The notes beneath the pieces are model-generated. The model saw nothing but the letters and a program-made list of their open reading frames with translations, made no database searches and had not been told where the DNA came from. From Rhabdophis nuchalis (lineage: Eukaryota; Chordata; Lepidosauria; Squamata; Natricidae): DNA of 64,000 nt. Positions 56,045 through 64,000 of the stretch are shown piece by piece; within the stretch, counting starts at the first letter, position 1, and each line of letters opens with the position of its first letter. The DNA lies in assembly GCA_039707465.1 (NCBI GenBank), contig CM077649.1, forward strand, positions 11,344,501-11,408,500, read 5' to 3'. A program made the translations under genes and the position numbers.

Positions 56045-56885
56045 GTACAGTATAGGTGGTACCTTGCTCAATAGCAGTAACTGTGAAAGGGATATTGGAG
56101 TCCTAGTAGACAACCATTTAAATATGAGCCAGTAGTGTGCAGCAGCTGCCAAAAAAGCCAACACAGTTCTAGGCTGCATCAACAGAGGGATAGAATCAAG
56201 ATCACATGAAGTGTTAATACCACTTTACAAGGCCTTGGTAAGGTCACACTTGGAATACTGCGTTCAGTTTTGGTCACCACGATGTAGAAAAGATGTGGAC
56301 TCTGGAGAGAGTGCAGAGAAGAGCAACAAAGATGATTAGGGGACTGGAGACTAAAACATATGAAGAACGGTTGCAGGAACTGGGCATGTCTAGTTTAATG
56401 AAAAGAAGGATTAGGGGAGACATGATAGCAGTCTTCTGATATCTCAGGGGTTACCACAAAGAAGAGGGAGTCAAACTGTTCTCCAAGGCACCAGAGGGCA
56501 GAACAAGAAGCAATGGGTGGAAACTAATCAAGGAGAGAAGCAACTTAGAACTGAGGAGAAATTTCCTGACAGTTAGGACAATTAATCAGTGGAACAGAAG
56601 TTGCCTCCAGAAGTTGTGAATGCCCCAACACTGCAAGTCTTTCAGAAGATGTTGGATAGCCATTTGTCTGAGATGGTATAGGGCAGGGGTCTGCAAAGTC
56701 GGCTTTTAAGACTGGTGGACTTCAACTCCCAGAGTTGCCCAGCCAGCTGGCTGGGGAATTCTGGGAGTTGAAGTCCACCAGTCTTAAAAGTGCCGACTTT
56801 GCAGACCCCTGGTATAGGGCTTCCTGCCTGGGCAGGGGGTTGGACTAGATGACCTCCAAGGCCCCTTCCAACTCTGCTATTGGAT
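56045..56885 (+). mobile_element. CR1 LINE 3' end, frame-broken, with hAT hairpin
   Basis: A longer CR1 copy: it includes the thumb region (AATACTGCGTTCAGTTTTGG) and the same C-terminal motifs as 35750-36172, with several frameshifts. The tail is split at GTATAGGG by the hairpin 56684-56811 and resumes CTTCCTGCCTGGGCAGGG. Confidence 0.93.
56684..56811. mobile_element. hAT hairpin MITE, flavour C, in a CR1 tail
   Basis: 128 bp; target duplication GTATAGGG at 56676-56683 and 56812-56819, exact. Confidence 0.96.
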
Positions 56886-57396
56886 ATTAAACAGTGCCTA
56901 GAAGAAGTTGAGGGTGGCACCCAGGGTCCTTCCTCCTCCACTTCATTTTTCAGCTGCCAAACAAACCCAGTCGAGGTACGTATCGAAAACCTCGTATTCA
57001 TTTTTATTCTGTTTCAACCGAGATGTTCTCCTTGACCCTCCCCTTTAAAATAAGAAGGGTAAATAAGGCCAAGGAATCCGCTTCCTCGCATGAATGGGCG
57101 ATGCCTACGAATAGCAGGACCGGCGGCGAGGTGGAAGAAGAAGGAAAAAAAACAAAAAACCACCACGCCGACCGAAGGCACCGGCGCCTGCAACCGAGCC
57201 GCTGCCGCTTTTCCCCCTTCCCGCATTCCGCGAGCCTGAGGAAGAGAGCAGCGGGCGCCTCGCGGTGCGGTGCAGCGCGCGCGCGAGCGAGCGAGCCGAC
57301 CCGTCGGCGGCGCTTCTCGTCCCATCTCTGAAAGCGGGACGCGGGAAACCGGGCTGCGGAGGTTCCAATCCTCGGCGGCTCCAACTTCCACTGAGG

Positions 57397-57531
57397 CAGG
57401 GGTGTGCAAAGTCGGCTCTTTTAAGACTGGTGGACTTCAATTCCCAGAGTTCCCCAGCCAGCATAGCTGGCTGGGGAATTCTGGGAGTTGAAGTCCACCA
57501 GTCATAAAAGAGCCGACTTTGCACACCCCTG
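57397..57531. mobile_element. hAT hairpin MITE, flavour C, inside the CpG island
   Basis: 135 bp with ends CAGGGGTGTGCAAAGTCGG and complement. Target duplication CACTGAGG at 57389-57396 and 57532-57539, exact. Confidence 0.96.
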
Positions 57532-57739
57532 CACTGAGGGAAGGAGAGCGGCGCGGAGGGACGATTCCCCCCCCTCCCCCCGCGCTGGAGAGGCGCCTTT
57601 AAGGGAAACTCTCGCGCCCCTCCCCTCCCTCCCTCCCTCCGGCGATCTGCAAAGGCCGGAGCTCTCTCGCTTCCCTGAGGGCGGCCGCCACCATACTCCC
57701 CCCTTCTTTCATCCGACAGCCCCCGTTCCCCTGCCTGCT

Positions 57740-58126
57740 GCTTCGGGGGGGGGGAACTGAACTGTCGTTGCACAGGAAGTAGCGGCTGCTGGGAACAGAC
57801 ACGGACACACACACACACACACACAGCCCAGAGGCGCCCTCGAAGAGGCAGAGAGGCAGCTGGTTCTGCCGCACTCGGGGCTCAGCGCTTCAACCCGGCG
57901 CCGCTACCACAGGGTTCCTCCTGGGCGTCCCTTCTCGGAGCGGGGTCCCTCGAGGAGAGAGCGAGAGGCGGCTGCCCTGCTTCGCTGGCGGCGAAGGAAA
58001 GCGTGGGCTGCTGAAAGGAACGAAGGGGCTGAGGCGGCGGCGGCGGCATCGAGGCTCTCGGGGAGCCGAGCTGTGGGGGAGCTAGCCGCGGAGCAGAAGT
58101 TCCGGGGGCGGCGGCGAGGACTGCAG
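57740..58126 (+). other. Candidate non-coding first exon
   Basis: Ends at a strong donor, CTGCAG followed by GTTGGTG (58127). The sequence before it is GC-rich with no long frame starting from a well-placed ATG, as expected of a 5' UTR exon. The start is arbitrary; a (CA)n tract lies at 57802-57825. Confidence 0.35.
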
Positions 58127-58509
58127 GTTGGTGCTGCTTCGGCGGGAACTCCCGAGGCTGCGGCGAGGCCGGGCGGGTGGGAGCTCGCCTTCACCTCTTT
58201 CAACCCCCCCCCCCTTTAACCGGGAGATGGGCTTGACCGTCGTCCCCCCCCCCCCCCGCCCCCTCCGAGCGCTGGAGCCTCCTTTCTTCCTGCGAAGCCC
58301 TTCCGCGCCGCCGTCTCTTTGCTGCAGTCCTCCCAGGGTCCCCGCTCCCTACCCCGGCCCGCTCCTTTCGCCCAGCTCTCCGTCGGCTCGCTTTTTTCTT
58401 CTTCTTCTTTGCGCCTGACCTTAATGGATGAATCCGCTTTGCTGTCCTTGCGCAAAACGGCGCGAGAGCTTCCCCCGTTCCGCTCCGGTTGCCTTGCGGG
58501 GGAGCGAGC

Positions 58510-58749
58510 GTCCCCCCCTCCTCCTCCCGTGGTTTGGTCCCTTTCTCCACCGGCTTCCCCCCCTGTGGGTCCCCCCCTCTTCCTCCCGTGGTTTGGTCCC
58601 TTTCTCCACCGGCTTCCCCCCTGTGGGTCCCCCCTCCTCCTCCCGTGGTTTGGTCCCTTTCTCCACCGGCTTCCCCCCTGTGGGTCCCCCCTCCTCCTCC
58701 CGTGGTTTCGTCCCTTTCTCCACCGGCTTCCCCCCCCCCCCCTTGTGGG
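58510..58749. repeat. 59-60-bp minisatellite in the CpG island, four units
   Basis: Unit contains TCCTCCCGTGGTTTGGTCCC, TTTCTCCACCGGCTTCC and CCCTGTGGGTCCCC. Four units, nearly identical. Pro/Ser-rich open frames over it in several phases are a by-product. Confidence 0.95.
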
Positions 58750-58790
58750 TGTCTGCGGCTGCCCCTGCATGCGTGTTCCTTATGTGTTGA

Positions 58791-59256
58791 GTTTTCCGTT
58801 TAATTTGCTTTTTAATTTGCGCAAACCCGGCTCTTTCCTATGGTTTTTTTTTTTTTTTGACGCGCCACGCCTTGGCCCTGCAACAGCCGCCCGACGCGTC
58901 CTCGTTTGCTGCCTCCGAGGCTCTGCGTTTTCTTTCTGCCCTGACTCGCTGCTCCTTTGCACGGCTGGCTTGAGTTTGCTGCTTGGCCTTGTTGGAGAGC
59001 TAGTTGGAAGACCGTTATACTTTGCACCCGATTCTGTTTGCTGCACTGTGGAGAGAGAGTACGGTTACTGTAGGGAAAACGAGCGTTTTGGAATAATGAA
59101 TGGCAAGCTGAAAAAAAAGATGGTCATCCTTCATTTGATCCTGGCAGACTGGGCCATTGTGTTCAGATGACGTACCTTATTAAATTAACCCGGTTGCTTT
59201 TGTTCACACAATACGCTGAACTGAAAATTAATTATGTAGGCTAGAATCAAACGATA
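58791..59256 (+). other. Downstream edge of the CpG island
   Basis: GC content falls away. No coding exon recognised. Confidence 0.45.
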
Positions 59257-59264
59257 CATTAGAA

Positions 59265-59399
59265 CAGGGGCCTCCAACCTTTGCAACTTTAAGTCTGAAG
59301 GACTTCAGCTCCCAGAATTCTCCAGCCAGCTTTGCTGGCTGGAGAATTCTGGGAGCTGAAGTCCTTCAGACTTAAAGTTGCAAAGGTCGGAGACCCCTG
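59265..59399. mobile_element. hAT hairpin MITE, flavour A
   Basis: 135-bp palindrome. Flanks CATTAGAA and CAATAGAA differ at one position. Confidence 0.95.
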
Positions 59400-59515
59400 C
59401 AATAGAACGTTAACTAGCATGTAGTATAAAACCCATCTATATGGATAATTTGTGGTTTATTTTGTTGTGCAACATCCCCAGCTTATGTTTTAACTTTCAT
59501 GAATACCACAATAAC

Positions 59516-59643
59516 CGCAATAGCACTTAGACTTATATGCCGCTTCACAGTGCTTTACAGCCCCATCTAAGCGGCTTACAGAGTCTGCATATTGCCTTCA
59601 ACAATCTGGGTCCTTATTTTACTGACCTTGGAAGAGGATGGGT
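59516..59643 (-). mobile_element. Sauria-type SINE, 3' part, minus strand
   Basis: Reverse of the SINE body: AATAGCACTTAGACTTATAT, GCCGCTTCACAGTGCTTTAC, AGCGGCTTACAGAGTC. The tRNA head is missing. Confidence 0.85.
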
Positions 59644-61274
59644 GCATTTGTAATTAAAATTTTTATCTATACCAAGCAGCTGTGCTATACAGTACACTAT
59701 GGTCGCCTGTACTATTTGTGCTATGTAAATAGAACTAAGAGTTCTTGGAAGTGAATTGTACTTAGTACAGTAGTTGCTGATTTCTCTTTCACTCACTCAC
59801 TCACACACACACACTGAGTATTGGGTGCTACTGTATTTTCTACCTTTCAGCCTTTTATGTGGACAGAAAATTTCTAAATAAATATAGTAAGTCATTCAGT
59901 GTTTGGGTCAGTTATCAGTACCATACACAAAGTTCTTTGATTACAATGTGTACCCAAAGATAGGGAATTCACATTAAGGCCTTGGTGTTACAACATACTT
60001 GCTTTCCAATTCTCTTTATTATAGAGAATCCTGTAATCAAATGCCATTCCACCCAAAATAAATAAATATACAGATAGAAATACAATATCTGAAAAAAAGT
60101 GATAGTACAATCTAGTTCTCTAATATTTAATTTTCTAAATGAAACAGTTTATGTGACAGGTGTTCTTATTCTTTTCATATTTAGCATGGCCACGTTGGAT
60201 GGAAAACTGTCCATTCTGGACTCAGGTTGTGAGGATGCTCACAGATAGGGAGCTGATGTGAAGGACTACAGTGAGGTGGCAGTTTCCTAGGAAGTAGGGA
60301 GCATATTAAAAAAAAAAGGGGGGGGGAGGTAAGAGGCAGCATAGTCTGGAGATGGATAGGACACCGAGAAAGAATTCAGATAGTCCAGTTCCTAGTTAGG
60401 CTAGTTAGTAAGGATTTAGTCTGGAAAGATTCTGTCTAGTGTGTGTAAGCAAATAAAGAACTGAACTCTGGCCGAACTGTTTCACAATATTTTTGCACTT
60501 AGCCTAAAAGAAGTTTACATCAAGATAAAAAAACCTGCATTTTGCCCTCAGCTACTTTTCTGAAACTAATAATAATAAAAGTTATTGGGTTGCATCCAGT
60601 TAGTTGCGCAAGTCTAATTCATTTCAAGTGCTCAGGTCCATTAATTTCAACACATGTCCCATTTATTCAGTGGGTTTCAAATGAGATCTAATTCACTGTC
60701 CAACTTTCATGCCAAATACTTCCTTTTGACAAAAGTATATTTCTGGAAGGGGTGTTTGTTCCCATGCTTCCTTCTCTTCAGATGTACACACAATGTGATT
60801 AATGTTGATTCCCTTGTGTTCTGGGGATTTAATGTTAAAAGGAATTTTTTTTTTGCATCATTTCTTATGTTTGGCTTTGCCACATCTATTGTGTGCTAGA
60901 ACTCATTTTCTCAGCTAGAATTTTGGCCTAAAAAATTACTTCAGCAATTTTGAAGCAATTGTGCATTTTCAAGTTTTGATTTCAGTTTAGTTCAATATGC
61001 TAACAAAAATGATATTTTCTGTTTCTGAATTTCTAATTCTGAATTATCATCTGTCTACTCTAATTCATTTGACTTTCCAGATGATGTATGTGTGATTGCA
61101 CTTTTTGCTTGCTACTAATGGATGCAATAGTTGCAGGCAATTCAATAAATCACAGAAGAAATCTTCCAGAATCCTTACATTTCTCACTGTCGGAGATTAA
61201 AGTGTAATTAAAAAGCTCTGGGAAGGGAATATTAGGAACACATTGACTGACATAACAACAAGAACAACATGACA
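59644..61274. other. AT-rich sequence, possibly intronic
   Basis: A weak LTR-like segment at 60340-60480 has an AAATAAAGAAC signal. No coding exon or other repeat recognised. Confidence 0.4.
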
Positions 61275-61504
61275 GCCATTTTAGTTTGTTGGTTTAAGGC
61301 ACCAGGCTAAAAACCAGTAGACTCTGTGTTCTGTTTCTGCCGTAGACATGAAAGCTGGTTGGTGACTTTGGGCCAGTCATTCTCTCTGAGCCCATGAGGT
61401 CAGGCTCTGACGACAAGTCAGTCAGCCAGTTGCTGTTGCAACCAATGGATCAACACTTGGTTGACCTCCCCCGCTAAACAACAACAACAACAACAACAAC
61501 AAAC
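61275..61504 (+). mobile_element. CORE/MIR-like tRNA-derived SINE with (CAA)n
   Basis: tRNA-like head (TTGGTTTAAGGCACCAGGCT, then GTGTTCTGTTTCTGCC as degraded B box) and the core block GGTGACTTTGGGCCAGTCAT with CTCTCTGAGCCC. It ends in (CAA)n at 61473-61503. Confidence 0.7.
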
Positions 61505-62584
61505 AGTGGACCCTGCTTTTGTGGGGAAATGCTAGGAAGAAAGATGTGTGCATATTTGGAGTGTATTCCTCTATAGAGATAAGCTTATGAGGAAAGCTCT
61601 TTAAAGCTGCTGTATATCATTACTGAACTTTGGACATGCCACAAGTAGTTAGCTAACTAAACATCTTGGATCAGATTGGTCACTGCATGGACAAATACCA
61701 TCCAAACATCTATGACAATATGCTCTAGCTCTTCTAGGATCAATCCTTAATCTCTTGGGTCCTAGCTATCTGTTCCTATTATCTGTTTGTTTTGTTCTTA
61801 TTCACTTTTCTGTTACAAATTTCTGTGTTTCCTCATGTTTTTACAGTAGCTTCTCATTCACTTTAAATATTCCTCAAAAAATCAGATATCTAAGCATTCC
61901 CATTAGCCTTAATAAATTCCTCATTTGGGCATGAAGTGAATATAGCAAAATCAACATTTGCTCCTATGTTGTTTTGCTCCTTCTAGTGTCCATCTTAGGT
62001 TAGCAATTTGATCTTGTATTCTTCTGCCTTTTCTGAAAGTTGCCTGTTAATTTGACATCTCTCTCTCTCTCACCCCTCTCTCTGTCTTATTCTATTCTTT
62101 GTAAAATCTTAAAAGCAAAACCTTAATGAGAGAAATTAGTGTCATGGTTTGATAATTCACACATTTTTCTTTCATTTTGGTTTTTGAGTATAGACTATAT
62201 TTAATATACTTGAATGTTTTCATTCTCTATCCACACAATCTTTATGCATGTTTGTTGAAATAAAGCTATTAGTTTAACTTTTATGGCTTTAAACAATATT
62301 TCAATGTTTTCTCATGTAACAACTTATTTATGTCCTGTTGTAAAGTTCTTTTAAATCATCTTTCCTCAACCTATTATCTCTATATAGTAATAATAATACT
62401 ACCTCTACTATTTATTATTGCATTGATTCCTCTGAACAATACTGATCAAGTCAGGTTATGGTTAACAAACATTAAAAAAATGTCTGCCGGACTCTCCCAC
62501 ATCATTTACATGATGATCTGAAGCTGAATAGATAACACCATCTGAATTGGAATCTGTCTGAATATACAGCCAACGTATTGCAGT
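61505..62584. other. AT-rich sequence, nothing recognised
   Basis: No gene or named repeat seen. Confidence 0.5.
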
Positions 62585-63750
62585 GGAATTTGGACTGGAC
62601 AAATGGGCCACCCTTACAATAAAGGGGGGAAATAGTGAAAACTGAAGGAATCAATATACGCTATGAAAACAAAATCAAGAGTCTGGATGAAGACAATCAC
62701 TACCAATACTTGGTCATTCTTCAGGCTGACAGCATCAAGCAGACTGAAGTCAAGAAGAAGGTTAATACCATATTTTTCACTCCATAAGATGCACCTGACC
62801 ATAAGATGCACTTAGATTTAGAGGAGGAAAAAAAGAAGAAAAATATCAGGCGGAGCCTGAGAGGACCACAAGTAGATGTCTTCCCAGCTCTGCCTGTTGA
62901 CTCCTGCACTGCGGGAAAAGAAGAGGTGGGCAATGGCAGACACAAGAGGCGGGGTTCAGCTCTGTAAAAGGACTCCATCACAGTGGCCCAGCTGCTATTC
63001 ACGAAAGAATTTCCACCCATTTTGGGGGGCGGGGACGGACGGACGGGAGAGTGCATCTGATGGAGCAAAAAATATGGTACATAATCAGAGTGAAGATTTC
63101 AAAGTTCAAAGTTGGTGAAGGAAATACTTTCAAAGCAATTAACACCTGGACAGTTCAAAGTCCTTAGATATACAGTTGGAATAGCGGACTGGCCTCAAGC
63201 AGAATTAAAAGCTGAGTAAGAAAACAAATGGCAATCACATCATTCATTCACACAATAATGTACTTAATCAAGGAGTGGAGGTGGAGATAAAATATTACAA
63301 GTATACCAGACAATTTTAAGGGTTGGGGGAGAATATAAGAAGAAAATTTGAAGAATTGTGAAGAAGATCTACTGAAATTAGTACACCAAGAGAGACTGGC
63401 TTACAGGAAAGACTTAAGTGAAGAATAGAAAAGAGATATGGCAAGGCAAAGTATTCTATAGACACACACACACACATGCAGAGGAGATGACAAGATCTGG
63501 CAATGGCTAAGAGCAGGAAAGAGGCAGAGGGGTTAATTCTGGCTACACAAGACAAAGCCTTAAGAACAAATTCATATAAAGCCAGAATTCAGAATACAGC
63601 AACAGAGGGTAAATGATGCCTCTGCAAAGAAGCTGAAGAAATAGTGGATCACCTAGTTAGCTGTTGCAAGAAAGTCACAAAGACTAACTACAAACAACGA
63701 CATGACAAAGTAGCAACAATGGTACATTGGAATATTTGCATGGTATTGTT
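62585..63750 (+). pseudogene. R4/Dong-type LINE, reverse transcriptase C-terminus and endonuclease zinc knuckle
   Basis: These LINEs use a restriction-like endonuclease at the C-terminus. Translated in pieces, the region gives DNHYQYLVILQADSIKQTEV (62690-62750), then AINTWTVQSP- and GIADWPQAELKA-like blocks (63135-63215), QERLAYRKDLSE-like text (63390), and finally EIVDHLVSCCKKVTKTNYKQ followed by RHDKVATMVHWNIC (63640-63740). The last block corresponds to the His-Cys half of the CCHC knuckle; the first half reads Cys-Leu-Cys, one residue short. Stops and frameshifts are many. A MITE splits it at 62766-63079. Confidence 0.75.
62766..63079. mobile_element. Inverted-repeat MITE, TACCATATTTTT ends
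   Basis: 314 bp with ends TACCATATTTTTCACTCCAT and the complement of ATGGAGCAAAAAATATGGTA-like right end. The next internal block ATAAGATGCACCTGACC is typical of this MITE class. Flanks are compatible with a TA target (Tc1/mariner style), but this is not proven. Confidence 0.75.
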
Positions 63751-64000
63751 AATAAATAATTGTAATATTTATTTAATATTATTAAACAAGAATATCTGCC
63801 TATCCCAGGTCATTCGGAAAGACTTGTTATGTGGCAAAAAATGCCAAATTCCACCAAAAATCTGACTGACTGTTTGACCAGCCATAATAATAGTATGTTG
63901 CCTTACTCCCAGTAAGTCTAAGTGGTTTACAATTGTTAAAAAACTTAAAACCAAAAATAGTTTCAATAGCGCACAAGACAAATCAACAAGGATGACAAAG
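63751..64000. other. AT-rich sequence, nothing firm
   Basis: Possible end of the R4-type copy; no tail signal recognised. Confidence 0.35.

Larger units (their letters stand above)
57020..58790 (+). promoter_or_regulatory. CpG island, probable promoter
   Basis: GC-rich, CpG-dense sequence with GGCGGCGGCGG, CCCCTCCCCTCC and CGCGCGCGCGAGCG blocks and no TATA box, in AT-rich surroundings. It is far larger than the repeat-linked GC patches elsewhere in the window. It should hold the start of a gene reading right, or a divergent pair. The gene cannot be named because no coding exon is recognised. Confidence 0.75.

Noticed and set aside
58319..59170. 283-codon open frame as first coding exon
   Set aside because: It runs through the 59-60-bp minisatellite, has proline/serine low-complexity content in several frames, and starts in non-coding GC-rich sequence.

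Overview
The window is vertebrate nuclear DNA, most likely from a squamate reptile and probably a snake. The evidence is a Sauria-type tRNA-derived SINE, CR1 3' tails that run into microsatellites, many L2-like LINE tails, L1 and R4/Dong-type LINE pieces, a Ty3/Gypsy copy, GATA repeats, and a large set of short hAT hairpin elements. There are no bacterial-type genes, operons, CRISPR arrays or tRNA/rRNA genes.

Layout. From 1 to 1.33 kb there is a TCTG-rich microsatellite, a GC-rich array of alternating inverted units, a hAT end and a CR1 tail with a (TATTG)n tract. Two exons at 1603-1669 and 3690-3802 (+) join in frame and look like the last coding exons of an unidentified gene, followed by a long AT-rich stretch that could be 3' UTR. 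From about 4.4 to 57 kb the DNA looks intergenic and repeat-rich: L2-like LINE copies on both strands, CR1 3' ends, L1 pieces at 15.6-17.3, 23.3-25.4, 27.5-32.6 and 50.6-52.5 kb, a decayed hAT-Charlie-type transposase (25.6-26.3 kb), and a Gypsy element (49.9-54.4 kb) broken up by L1, hAT and L2 insertions. From 57.0 to 58.8 kb there is a CpG island with a candidate 5' exon on the + strand, a 59-60-bp tandem repeat and a hAT hairpin inserted in it. The last 5 kb look intronic or intergenic, with two SINEs and an R4/Dong-type LINE remnant.

The outstanding feature is the swarm of short, almost perfectly palindromic elements (63-137 bp) in at least four sequence flavours, plus longer hAT-like elements. 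Most have an 8-bp target duplication of the form nnnTAnnn, usually nnnTAGAn, as expected of Buster-type hAT transposition. Three different hAT families sit at the same nucleotide of the CR1 3' tail in three CR1 copies. One hairpin with its flank was copied in inverted orientation 3 kb away.

All calls come from reading the sequence; no database search was run. Family names rest on recognisable protein motifs or termini, and boundaries of decayed repeats are approximate.
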